From Sarocladium kiliense (taxonomy: Eukaryota; Ascomycota; Sordariomycetes; Hypocreales; Sarocladiaceae): a stretch of 64,000 nt of DNA. Position 1 is the first letter of the stretch. The number at the start of each line of letters is the position of its first letter. A program made the position numbers and the translations under genes. Where the stretch lies: NCBI GenBank assembly GCA_030734395.1, contig JAUZTG010000036.1, positions 372,001-436,000 on the forward strand. Reading direction: 5' to 3'. This document shows, one piece after another, positions 10,740 through 22,132 of this stretch. Below the pieces are notes generated by a model. The model worked only from the letters and a program-made list of their open reading frames with translations, ran no database searches and was not told where the DNA came from.

Positions 10740-13052
10740 GTGAGGACAGGCTTTTTGACGGCGTGCCTCGCCTTATTAAATGTCTTCGAAGCAGCTGGCA
10801 CTCAAATTTGAGTAATCCCAATAATTTCTCGACAAGGAATGAATGGCCGTATGCCGACTGACCACGGATTCGAGTGACGACCAGCGTCACGCGTGGTGCG
10901 TGGGAGAAAGGTGATCAAGCGAGGGGCGTCGTTATACTTGAGTTCGGGATTGGGTCAGCGACGTCAGGTTAAGTTGCCAAGTTCAAATTGAATTTAGCCA
11001 GGCTCCGATTCGGTTCTCGATTGCAAACTTCCGGCTGAATTGACCCCCTGTGCGGAATGATCTAATAGGACGAGGCTGCACAATATACCCAAAGTGATAC
11101 TGAGCCGGCTATTGTCGATTTATGCCTGGTAAAGCAGAAGCATATAGGTTTGGAACGTGTGTTTGTCTCGTGGGCTTCGAGTCAAGACGGTATTTGGGTG
11201 TTTGAAGAATGAAGAGCGGACAAAATGGACGCTGTCCGCCTCTCAAGTGTGCATGTAGTGTGAGGGTATTGTTGCCTGGACCTAAGCCTGCCAATTCCGG
11301 TGACTCGGTCGGCTGTACCTGAGCACTGGTAATTGACCGAAGGGAAATCTTTTGGCCGTAAATAGTTTCAGGACGGGAAGTGTAGTCCAGTGAGGTCTTT
11401 TGACTTGTGGAATGACGGAGCGTATGAAGACAGGTAAGCACGTATAGCCTGGGATGACCAGGGTCTAGCGTCGCAGGCGTCGGTGGACACAGAATTGCGG
11501 ATGTCCTGTTGGTGGAAGGCGGCTTTGTTGGAAAATCGACAACGGAGAGACAATTGTTCCACCACAGATGGTATGGCGCTGAGCCTGGGGGAACGACCTG
11601 GTGGGCTTCCTGGACAGCGCTTGTTTGCCGCGACGTGACGCTGGCCTCCTGTGCGTCCCGACGACGGATGCCGAGGCGGGTGATCCTGGAGTAAAGATGA
11701 CACAAGAAGGCTGTGCTTGAGCCTGGACGATGAGGTGGCGGTCCGCTATCAACGATCTGTCTCGGGCAGGGGATTGCCGTTACAAGACTGTGCCAGAGTC
11801 TCAAGGTAACGTAGCGCGACGTGGCTCTACGGGATCAACTGCAGCTGAGCGACACTTGAAGAGTAGCAAGTCTTTGGTTCAGCGTGTTTCCGGATAATTG
11901 AGGGAGCTGTGAAATGATGGGCGAGCTCTGTGCCAATGCAGGTTAGCTCGTTCTTCGTCTTGGAGATGGGATGGCGCAGCCAAGACCGGGGTACCTGTCT
12001 AGAGTAGGCTGGAGCCCTTGGTCCTTGGTTGGAATGAAGAGGGCACTTTTGGTATCGTATCGCAGTGAACCGGCAGCGGAGGTTTGCGCAAGTTTCACAT
12101 GGTGGACACGGAGGCCTCAGAACGAGCAGGTTTGGCGGTTCTCGGTCGCTGGGAAAACAGAGTGAACCAAGGACTGCATTAGCTGAGGACGCGATGGAGG
12201 GAAGAGTGGGTGCGGAGCAAGGGAGGTGGTGGAGGTGGTGGTAGTGGCGCTGGAAGTTGGAGTTGAGGGTGGGGGACAATGGCCGGTTGTCTGGGGAAGC
12301 TCCGCTTTGCCTGTCATTGCGCTCGTGAGATTTTCCACCAATCGCCACCGCCCTTAGGTACCAGGCCCCCTTTGGCACGGCAAGCTGGAAAAATTACGGC
12401 CGTGAACGAATAGCACGTTCTGGTGATGATGGCCATGGGAAGGCTAATCAACTGCTCCGTAGTTGTCTATACCGAGATATCGGATGGATAAAAGGAAAAA
12501 ATGAGTGGCCTGGGGCCCGGAGTGGGATGAGAGTGCGGCTACAAGTAAGTACAAGTACCACGAGACTGGCTCGCAAGGGCAAGCCTGGAAGCAGATGGAC
12601 CGCTTTTCCGTGTTATCTGAGGACAGTACGATGCTTCTTACAGCTCATCAGACGTCTGTTAGTAACTCGTCAACAGCCTAAGGAGCTCTACAAGACAGGT
12701 TGGCCTGAGATACGTCACCGCAAAGAGAGACACCAAAGGGCCGTGAGACTTCGCCTTCAAACCCCTTCCCAGGCAAGAGCATCCTTCTCATCGTCTTATC
12801 TTATAATGAAAATCAGCCAATGTAGTGCTCAAAGGTATGTATTTCAAGTGAGGGTTCCTCATACCGAGGGACCGTAGAAGGTAAAGCGGCATAAGCCAAG
12901 TATGCAAATAACACGAAAATAGGTATGGGAGTCAGATGCGCGTCGAGCGGTTTCTTGACTTCCCCATGGAACGAGTGAAGAGAATGAAAATTCATGCATG
13001 AACTTCCGTCCAATTGCTGGATCCAAGCAGAGCAGCCTCGAACAGCGTGGCC
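10740..13052. other. 2.3 kb region without a convincing gene
   Basis: This is the upstream region of the QUTR-like gene and the downstream region of the expansin-like gene. The two longest frames on the minus strand (11109–11804 and 11827–12378) are proline-, histidine- and serine-rich, lack any domain signature, and overlap open frames in other registers, so they look like chance ORFs. Confidence 0.55.
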
Positions 13053-14049
13053 TTAGGCATAATTGGCATCCGCCTTTGTAATCACTCCTGAGGAGAGCTC
13101 TACGTTCTTGACGGTAACTTTGGAGCCTGATAGGCTTGTCACACGAACCCATGCAGTGTCAGTCGGCAGGGCACTGCCGAGAGTCCACATGTTGTAATTG
13201 TCGAGGACTGCCGTCTTCCATGTCGTCCCCTGGTCACTGCTGACTTCGAGCAACGACGTCCTCTGGCGGGCGTTCTCAACTGTAGCAGCAAACCAGTACT
13301 TGGAGGCACCACCGTGCATCTTGATCCAGAGTGGATTGGACTCAGGGATGGGACAAGTAATCCATTCCCACTCAATACCATCGACACCACCACCAGAGTA
13401 TCCATTGGTGAGCTTCGCCCATGTGGCAGGGGTCATGTCAAGATGAGTCGCATTGCCGCCAGTTTCGTTTGTAACCTGAGCATCTTTAGCGTCAATAGCA
13501 TTTGGCATATGTTGTATTGTATGGGGGCAAACTAGATAGAAGGTTACTCACCATAACCGTGATGGTCTTGCCTTTATAGGTCACAGAGATGCAGCCGCCG
13601 CAGTTGGCTCCGTTCTTCCAAATGTCGGCAGAAACACAGGTGGAACCGTCGATGCCGTGGGGAAGCTCGTAGCCAACAAAACTGCAAGCGCCGTCCTGCC
13701 AGCAGTCTTCCTCTTTACATGTTCCGCCGTACCGAGTACCGAGTCCGATGAATGTCTCTGATGACAGTGAATTGCTACCAGCTGACCCGGTGCTGGCTTG
13801 TTGCCCTTCACTTGAAGTAGTCAGGGTGGAAGAAGCGACTACCGTGGCTGCTTCAGCGGACGCGGCGGAGTGGGAAGCCTTAGCCTGATGAACCGATCCA
13901 TGGTGTCCAGTAGGCAATGCGCTGTTGCTGGTATGAGAGTGGTGCTTATGAATGATGTGCTTCGGATGGACAGCCGAGCAAGATCGACTAGCGACAAGTG
14001 CTGGGGCTATTGTCACGCACCACAGAAAGAGAACACTACCGAAGAACAT
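13053..14049 (-). CDS. Secreted expansin-like protein (DPBB domain plus CBM63-like domain)
   Basis: Two exons, 14049–13552 and 13475–13053, joined by a 76-nt intron, give 306 residues. The chosen start (MFFGSVLFLWCVTIAP) opens a good signal peptide; the same frame extends upstream to 14157 but that part looks like 5' leader. After the signal there is a His/Ser/Thr-rich spacer, then a six-stranded double-psi beta-barrel: GLGTRYGGTCK, several paired cysteines, CGGCISVTYKGKTITV and THLDMTPATW, the last being the usual position of the conserved expansin aspartate. The C-terminal part (about 100 residues, starting near PLWIKMHGGASKYWF) fits the Ig-like CBM63 carbohydrate-binding domain of microbial expansins. 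Such proteins loosen cellulose or other wall polysaccharides without hydrolysis and act outside the cell. Confidence 0.85.
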
Positions 14050-14806
14050 GATGGAGATAGCAAGAATCAATTTTGAATGAAAGAATCGAACGTCCACCCC
14101 AAGACAGGTTAAATGAGTGAATGAAAGCAGAAGGGAGACACGGCGGATAGAAACCAAATTTGGGTTGCAAAGGAACGCATTCTAATACTTCAAAGAAGTA
14201 TCCGTCCAGCCCAAAGAAAAGAAAACAGCCTTCAAATGAGCCCATTGTTATCTCATCTACATAGTAACTCATGAGCTCTATGCGTGAACCGGCATCTGAA
14301 GCCGAGTTGTTCGTTTCATCGCAGGTGGTAAATGGCAGGGGTATGAACCCGTTGGCCTCTCACGCATGATACCAGCCAGACTTGCGCTGATAGTTGAGAT
14401 TGACGCATATGGCAAGCATTGATACTTGCTGTCAAATGCAGCAGCGCCAAATTAACACGGATTATACTTTCACATAGACGCATCAGATGTTTCACGTTTC
14501 GCGGCCTAGCTCGCCCCATTCGCAGCCGAGATAGCCGGTAAGACGATACGACAGTATTCGGTGTCCCTGGAAGTATCTGCACCGGGGTGCTCAATTGCAA
14601 TACTATTGTGCGACGGCCTCGTATAAAACGATTTGGAGTTCTCAGAGCCATAAGCTCAGAACACACGAAACATTGCTGATAGGGCGGCTAGATACGTACA
14701 GACCTAGCTAGACCTGTGTAAACTGCACCGGAGCCATCACACTCGCTAATCAAACCTAAAGCAGCGTCCCAATCATCTTCTCTCCCTCATAAAACTCAAT
14801 TGTAAT

Positions 14807-15896
14807 ATGATCAGACGATGGTGGATCATCCATCGCTGGCAAACATTGAGGGTCCCATACACTCAGGCCCCATCTTCTCAGACAAACAGAAACAGAAATG
14901 ATCCAAAGACCCTGACCGCAAGGTCCGAGCTAGTCAACCCGGCAAACAGGAACTGGCCTGTCGACGGCGTCATCCTCGCTATCCGTAAAGCCTACTACAG
15001 CGATACCTTCGCAGCCTCCGGCGATGCCATCGAGACCAACGCCAACGGCAACACCCCCAGCTGGGCAACGTCGAGGATTCGCTCTCGGGCCGCCCTCTGC
15101 TAGACTTTTCATGGGAGACGTGCCCCGGTGCCCTGGTGTCGGTGATACAGGATATCTATTCGACGGTGGCATGGTATGCGACGTGCACAGGGAGATGGAA
15201 ATTGAGTTTCAGATTGTTGATCAGGCTGGAACGGCACTTGCTTATTTTACGCAGCAGCCGGTGAGTTAGGAAGCTTGCTGGAGAGGCTACGCATTGTGGA
15301 AGATATGGATTTCAGCCAATGATGTTGCGATTTTGATCTGGTACCAGTCAGTATACTGCCGAGACTCAAATAAGATCGCAATGGTATTGTTATTAATTGC
15401 TGCTCAATCCACAGTATCGGCATGGTCGCTCTGGCCGGACCCTGCGATGCACGTCAACGAGGATGGACAAGAAGATGAGATTCCTGACCCAGTAATAAAT
15501 GCTGCGCCTGAGCCCACAGGAACTTCAGCTGGCTATTATCCGATAAGGGACGATGGTTCCTCTGTAAGTATAGCCGAACGCTTACCACAAGATCGATTAG
15601 ATACTGATAGATAGCATGGAAGAACTGTGACGGTGATGACTGCTAGGGAAGGGACGAGCAGAAGCTACGGGTCGTAAGTCTATACACAGCAAGCGAGCAA
15701 AACCAGTGATAGCTTATCTGACTTAGAGCTTCACTAGGGACCTGAGAAAGACTGCCCCTACGCAATCTATGGGAGAATCATCTTAGACGAGCATGACGCA
15801 GAATTCGGCAACCAGCAGCAGGGGCTGTTCAAGGAGGTATACAACTTTTCACCACCTGGACCTACCACAACTGGGCCGGCGAACCGATGTGAAAGG
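14807..15896 (+). pseudogene. Possible decayed or mis-read secreted-protein gene
   Basis: This stretch has protein-like fragments that do not join into one clean gene. From 15381 a frame opens with a signal-like MVLLLIAAQSTVSAW and runs to a GTAAGT donor at 15564. After a possible acceptor near 15612, one register reads WKNCDGDDC and then stops. A further fragment before the TAA at 15896 reads GPEKDCPYAIYGRI and has a cysteine, proline and glycine pattern like a secreted domain. Earlier fragments (for example GDVPRCPGVGDTGYLFDGGM near 15110) are also isolated. I do not recognise the family. It may be a real multi-exon secreted protein whose introns I could not place, a relic, or chance. Confidence 0.25.
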
Positions 15897-16077
15897 TAAG
15901 ATGTCGAAGTCAAATTAAATATCTCCTTCCACACATACATAATTAATGTCAAGAGAATTGGTTCATGCTTTCAAGTGTCTTGGGTTCTAAAGTATAGTCC
16001 CTTCAGCAAGTAGCTCGCTCAGTACTTCCCGGCCACACGTCTCTGCGCTCTCCCAGGTGAAGTACGCTGTGATATCC

Positions 16078-16380
16078 CATTATTTACTATCTTATTTACT
16101 GTTTAACCTACTATTTCACTCGATAACTTACTTACTATCATGCTTACTATTATACTTGCTATTCTATCAACAATCTGAATTGCTATTGTACCTATTATCT
16201 TACTCATTACATAATATGCCCTTCTATTTACTATTTCACTTACTATCTTCCTTCTCTCTTCTTATTGTATTACCCACCATTTTATTACTAATTACTCACT
16301 ACTTTAATTACTATATTTTTCACTACTTTATTTGCTTTCATATATAGCTACTATACTATCTACTATTTGTTAAGTAGATA
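16078..16380 (+). repeat. AT-rich, G-poor low-complexity stretch with TTACTAT-like motifs
   Basis: About 300 bp made almost only of T, A and C on the plus strand, with very few G. Degenerate motifs such as TTACTAT, CTATTTCACT and CACTACTTTA recur at irregular spacing. The longest open frame here (16057–16347) is Leu/Tyr/Ser-rich only because of this composition and is not a credible gene. It lies between the possible relic and the 3' end of the ACS transporter. Confidence 0.8.
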
Positions 16381-16532
16381 ATTACTTTCGGGAGACCTAG
16401 AGTAAGGATTGATACATAGAACACAAGTCGCCAATATAAGATGCCTCCTTTATGCATTCAAGTTTATAAAAGCTATTAAGCACCAGGTACAGTTTTGTAA
16501 GTAATTAATCCCACTTCCGAAGTCTTGAGAAG

Positions 16533-18123
16533 CTATAGATTGTACTTGAAGGTATCATCGTAATCGCACACCTCCTCCTTATCGCCCTGATCACTGCCGA
16601 CTGAGGGCCCGCGTTCAGCAAGGCGCTGAGCGCGCTGCTTGTTGACATAGTGCAGAGCGAACGCGTTCAAACACACCAAGAGCATGGCAAAGCCTGCAAA
16701 GCCCATGGTGATGCCGGTTCCCCTAATATATCGCGGCGCGGTTTGAGCCGTGAAGATCTGACCGACAACGATTCCAGATGAGTTGCCAACACTAAACGTC
16801 ACGCCGAGTGCAGTGGCTCGCTTATAATGCCCAGCAAAGTTACTGTTCAACCATACAATAGAGAGGCCGGCCTGTAAAACTTTTATTAGTGCCTTCTTTT
16901 CAATGGGGTTGTGATGCGTCAGAGTACTGACCGTAGCATAGACACCGCAGCCAATAACGAAAACGGCGGCGTAACGGGCACCAAGAGCATCCGTGCCTAA
17001 GTTAATGGCGTAGCCGGTAATAAGGAACAGACAGGCACCCAAAATGAATGGCGCGCGGAGACCGACGCGGTCAGAAAGCAGCGCAATGATAATGTAAGAT
17101 GCCGTAGCCCACACATAGACGGGGACAGTGAGGAGCTGGGCGTGAACGCTGGCGTAGCCGAGACCCCTGATAATAGCTGGAAGGAAAGTCATAAAACTGA
17201 AGAGCGAGAGCGACACAGAGAACTCGAGGATCGAGTGTAGGTATAGCTTGGGGTCCTTGAAAGCGCTGATGACCTTGTCCCACGAGAATTTGTCCTCCAT
17301 TGACAGGTGAGGGTTCATCTCGAAACGAAGACGGACAACGCGACGCTCCTCCTCGTTCAGGAACCAGGCTGTGCGCGGATCCTTCGGGAAGACAGCGTAG
17401 ATGACGGGGACCAGCACGATCGTGAGAATACCTTCGATGATGAACAGCCAGGACCAAGAGGGAAGGCCACCAGCATTGATGTTCGATACGGCAGAGGCCA
17501 ACAAACCACCGACAGCTCCCGCAAAGGCACTGAAGCCGTACATAATCGCTGATCGAACAGACATCTCTGAGCGCAGGTAAACCATGCCGATATAGGCGTT
17601 GATACATGGGATCAGACCAGCCTCAAAGAAGCCGATCAGCAGCCTGCAGGCGTACAGGCCCTGAACATTTTTAATGAAGCCCATTCCGAGGCAGACAGTA
17701 CCCCAGCCCAGCATACAGGCAGAAAGGAGATTCTTTGGGCCGACGAGCTTCAGGGCGATGGAGCATGGGGCCTCAAAGGCGACATACGTGGCGAAGAATA
17801 GTGTTACTGCATTTCCAAATTCGTTGCCTTTGAGGTTGAGATCCTCAGGAAGGCCCATGATGTTCGTGTTTCCCTATTTCAGGTTAGGCTGACTGACACC
17901 AAATTATAAGAGCACAGAGACTTACCAGATTATTGCGGTCAAGGTTGGCCATTAGGTACATGATACCAAAACATCCCAAGACCACAGTATCCAGCTTCAG
18001 CATGGCCTTCTTGTGGATCTTGGGGTCGATCATGTTGTACTGCTCAATGGCCTCGGCCGACATGCTCTCGGCTGTCTGAGGCTCCATGACTTTCTCCGTC
18101 TTGCTATGTTCTTCGGACTGCAT
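16533..18123 (-). CDS. MFS transporter, anion:cation symporter (Dal5/Tna1-like) family
   Basis: Three exons, 18123–17926, 17873–16932 and 16871–16533, give 492 residues. The second intron is 60 nt and in frame, so the unspliced reading is misleadingly open. An in-frame ATG at 18204 would add 27 residues. The family signature is clear: LMANLDRNNLGNTNIMGLPEDL in helix 1, FFATYVAFEAPCSI in helix 2, RLLIGFFEAGLIPC in helix 4, and an IVWLNSNFAGHYKRAT segment typical of fungal allantoate, nicotinate, vitamin and small carboxylate permeases. Twelve membrane segments are expected, at the plasma membrane. It is divergent from the FAD monooxygenase gene, sharing a 1.3-kb promoter region with several GATA sites. 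Its substrate is probably the compound processed by the adjacent enzymes; that is inference. Confidence 0.9.
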
Positions 18124-18658
18124 CTTTTCGGGACTCTTCAGCTTGGCTCGTGGCGAGAATGAAGACTGGGGACGAAGAGGATGAGGAGGAACACAGATGT
18201 GCAATTGTACTGTTCAATTCAAGAAGGGCAAGATCGGCTCGGGCAGCTTCTTGTCTCTTTTAAGAATCCTGCCGACCCGAGACGCTGGATCCAAGGATAT
18301 ATCTAAATAGATCAATGGCTCGTGTTGGTTATCTTAGCGAGATCTCAACTTGGGCATCCCCAAGTACTAGTCTGATCCTTGGCAGGTCACCTCCTCAGCA
18401 ATGTCACCTCTATCTGGATAAGACTGCACGTACAACCCTGGATTGCACGGCCGAGTTGCGGGCGTCAGAGGGCTAATGCTGGGGTGCTTAGCGCAGCTCC
18501 GCCGTTACCAAGTGTCTGTTGTTTAATGTTAGGCTTAAATGGCAATCGATCGACTCATTATCCCCAGGCTGGGGAAAGCTGCCAAGCTCGTTCCATGGTG
18601 GTAAGCGGCCAGAGGGCTGGCTGTTCAGCCTGCCGACTATGAATGGTCTATCTACTGC

Positions 18659-18699
18659 GATAACAAGTACCGACCACTATCTTATCATTGCCTGATAAC
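18659..18699. promoter_or_regulatory. Cluster of three GATA motifs in a divergent promoter
   Basis: CGATAAC (18658–18664), the reverse-strand TGATAAG (18681–18687) and TGATAAC (18693–18699) lie within about 40 bp; the last two are 5 bp apart. This spacing fits the paired HGATAR sites preferred by the AreA/Nit2 nitrogen regulators of fungi. Further single GATAA matches occur elsewhere in 18300–18800. The cluster sits between the ACS transporter and the FAD monooxygenase, so it could control both. Binding is inferred from motif content only. Confidence 0.5.
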
Positions 18700-19431
18700 A
18701 GCAGCAACTACAAAAAGGCGGTAATCTGTTACGGAATTTCGCCGACGAGATGCGTTCCTTATCGCCCGACGGTCTTCGACCCCACCCTCTGAGCCCTGCC
18801 CAGGGGACTTATGCTGTGTTGGGCCTGGCTAAGCAACGGTCGACGGGGGAAGTACAGTTGGCTGTGGAGACCTGTGGCTTGACTGAAGATGCGTGGAGTT
18901 TTGGTTCCACATGCCACATGCAAGACCCTGGAGGTGCAGCCGTCGTTTACGGATACAGTGAGCCCTACGGCACTGTGAGATCTCCATTCTTCGCTGTGAC
19001 GTGGGTATCTCGCATCCCTCGTTCTATCCCTAAGGAGGCTAAAGAACAGGGGAGAGGCGGCCTCACGTTCATCAATGGGACTTAGATTGTTGGTCTGTAG
19101 TGTCGTGTCGCCCAGCCAAGATGTTTCTGCCGTTATTCGCCGAACTCTGATGAAGAGCTCGATCCCTTTCCGGGCGAGTTAGCTCACCATTCGCCGTGGT
19201 CTTCCTTCGGCCGTTAAGACATAGTCTCAAAAAGGATGAAGTCTTTCCGTAACGATCAATGCGATTCAGACGAGAAGTATCATATGATCTGAAGACAACG
19301 ATTCTCGGTCTTATAAAGAAAGTAGCGATTAACGTGGAATACCGCACGCTTCAGAGGTCACTATCTATCTTGCGATCGACGCTTATCTGGCAAAACCCAT
19401 ACTTTACGATTGTCAAACCAAACACGCTGCA

Positions 19432-21384
19432 ATGACTCCTGACGATGGAAGCGCCGAGTATGATGTGGTGATCGTTGGTGGCGGCCCAGTCGGGCTGCTC
19501 ATGGCATACCAACTACGCCGCTTTGGAGTATCAGCCTGTGTCCTGGAACAATACGAGAAGGAAACGCAAGATGCCTATGGTCGCGCAATTGCCCTCTTCC
19601 CCCGGACAACTGAGCAACTGGACCAACTTGGACTGATCGAACCCATGCTGCAACTTGGCTTCGCCTGTCGTACCAGCGTAACATACAAAGATGGCGAGCG
19701 AGTGTAAGCTTCTCTTCCCAAGGCTCGTCTTGTTCGCAAGTCGCTAACGTTGAGCAGTATTCCCGGCCGAGTTTGGACCTTCATGGAATCAATAAAGGAC
19801 ACTGCATACGATTTCACATTGGTGCTGCGCCAGATGTATACAGAAGAGATCTTCCGCGAGAAGCTCGAGTCAGTTGGGGCATCGTACTACCAGGCCATGC
19901 AGTGCATCGACTTCAAGGTTGATGAATCTGCACCTCTCGACTCGCATGCCGTCACGAGCACGTTCGAGGATAAGAAGACAGGCAAGACCTTTCAGTTAAG
20001 GAGGTAAGCCTTCTCGGCCCATTACCGGATGATGCATCATGTCAGGCTCGACTAACAAAGTGTAGCAAGTACCTGATCGGCGCAGACGGCGGTCGCAGTT
20101 TCGTCCGAAGGCATGCAGAGATCCCGTTCGAGGGCGATACCTCAGAAGATAAATGGATTCGCATTGACGGAATGGTCGAGACCGACATGCCTCTGAATCG
20201 ATCATATGGTGCGATCGAAAGCAAGACCCATGGCAACATCCTCTGGGCGCCTCTGGACCACGGAGCGACGCGCATCGGTTATGCATACAGCGCCGAAATC
20301 GCAGCCAAGTATCCCGATGGCGTCACTCAAGAAGTTGCCGAAAAGGAGGCCATTGAAGCTATGAAGCCTTTCAATGTCAAGTTCAAGGAGATCCACTGGT
20401 GGACATTGTAAGCCTCTCCCCTCAGCTGCCCTGCCAACATCCTCTGACCTCCCTAGATACACAATTGGCCAACGTATTGCAAAGTCATTCGCTGTCAAAA
20501 GCAACAGAGTGCTACTTTGTGGTGACGCCGCGCACACTCACAGCAGTGGCGCTGCCCAGGGCCTCAACACGGGCATCCACGACGCCGTCAATCTAGGCTG
20601 GAAGCTCGCTCTACAGATCCGCGGCATCACCCAGACTTGTGTCCTCGACACTTACTCGCCCGAGCGCATGTCAGCCGTGCAGAAGCTGATCAACTATGAC
20701 AAGGACATCTCGATCCTCATGTCTCATAAGTGGCCATCATGGTACAAGGGAGACCCTAATGCAGACCCTTATCTCCTGCTGGGCGAGATCTTCAACCAAG
20801 CTGCATCTTTCAACACCGGTCTCGGCATCTCATATGCGTCGAACGCATTGAACCAAAATATCCCTGCATCGAAGCCATCGAGTACCTTTGAACTCACTGT
20901 CGTGCCTGGTAGCCGACCCCCAGACGTAGATTTGCACACTCCCGGAACAAACCAGAAAGTGCGCTTCCAACAAGTAACTCGCAACTTCGGCAGGTTCTGG
21001 GTAGTTGTCTGCCTAGGCAACACAGCCGTTACTAGACCCTCTCTTCTCGATCTACGAACATTCGCCGACGATGCTGGCAACCCTCTCCGGAACCACGAGG
21101 CCATCTCGTGGCTGACCATCAACCCAACTGTCGGCTACTCACCATATGAAGCCATCGGTATGAAGCCATTTGGAGACACATACTATGATCCAGCGAACGA
21201 GGCGCATAGCAAGTTTGGAGTTGAGGCAGACAAGGGCGCTGTGCTGATCTTGAGGCCAGATGGTCTGATTGGTGCCGCTGGTCCTATCGATGGAGCTTGG
21301 ATCAAGGGCTACTTTACCAGCCTATTCAACTTGAAGGATACCACTGCTAGCCGAGCAGCGTCGGATTCAGGTGTCAGCGTGTAG
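19432..21384 (+). CDS. FAD-dependent aromatic monooxygenase, phenol 2-monooxygenase (PheA/TfdB) type
   Basis: Four exons, 19432–19703, 19758–20003, 20066–20407 and 20457–21384, give 595 residues. The N-terminal FAD motif is VIVGGGPVGLL (residues about 13–23). The second conserved motif GADGGRS follows the second intron, and the third FAD motif LLCGDAAHTHSSGAAQGLN lies at about residue 305–325. The C-terminal 150 residues match the thioredoxin-like dimerisation domain of phenol hydroxylases (FELTVVPGSRPPDV, VLILRPDGLIGA). Such enzymes use NAD(P)H and O2 to hydroxylate phenols or hydroxylated N-heterocycles; HxnV of the nicotinate pathway is of this type. There is no signal peptide. It is divergent from the ACS transporter and followed on the same strand by the DUF1989 fusion gene, suggesting a shared pathway. 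Confidence 0.9.
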
Positions 21385-22132
21385 ATGAGTGAACTTTTAG
21401 CTGTATATATTTGATTGCCATCTGCCCTGTTTACTTAGATCGCATGCTGGACACTTGACTTCAGTGCATAATCCGCGCCTCACGTCCAATCCCTAGCCTT
21501 GTCAAATCGCCATTCAAAACGGCATTCCTCCTACTCTTGGGTTTAGAGGACAATGCTGTAACTTCTATGCGAAGTCTGTCTTGGGCAACGTGCTTGAGCC
21601 TGTGATGCAAGGAATGTTCAACCTACCGCCAACTGGGCCGCCCGCCACTATCAGCTTATCATCTGGTGACCTGGTCACCCGTCTTGAGCTATTGGAAGCG
21701 GGGTGTTCTCTCCTGCAGCAGGGGTTCTTTTGGAGCAACGGCCGTTGGAATTGGAGGCTGGGTCCACCATAGCATCATCAGGGTCTGTCTGGCTGTGATC
21801 GGGGACTTTGGCTATTATCGTGTTTCTGTTACCTACCACCTATGACGGCGGTGCTAACGGCCAAATGCAATTCGAGTCGGCGACGCGTCTCCATAGAGAT
21901 TTGTGACTGGCAGAGCAGCCAGTTGGAGTAGTGTAAGAGAAACTTAGCATGGCCATAGCTGCGAGAAAGTATATGATTGCTGTATGCCCCTCCAATGTGC
22001 CAGTCCATGGTCGTGAGTGTGCTTTCACTAAGATTCGCGGTATCCCTCAAAGCCATTTAGCATCCTCAGTGGCGCGTACTTGATCGTCGAGTTTCCCAAC
22101 CCTTGAGCTGGATTTCTCTCTTTTCGTTCAGC
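21385..22132. other. Intergenic, 0.75 kb
   Basis: 3' flank of the monooxygenase and promoter of the DUF1989 fusion gene. No supported gene or strong motif was seen; open frames here are short and featureless. Confidence 0.5.

Noticed and set aside
11109..12378. Two long minus-strand frames upstream of the QUTR-like gene
   Set aside because: Overlapping frames in several registers, proline/histidine/serine-rich, no signature; chance ORFs.
16057..16347. 96-codon Leu/Tyr-rich frame resembling membrane protein
   Set aside because: Fully explained by the low-complexity TTACTAT-type composition.
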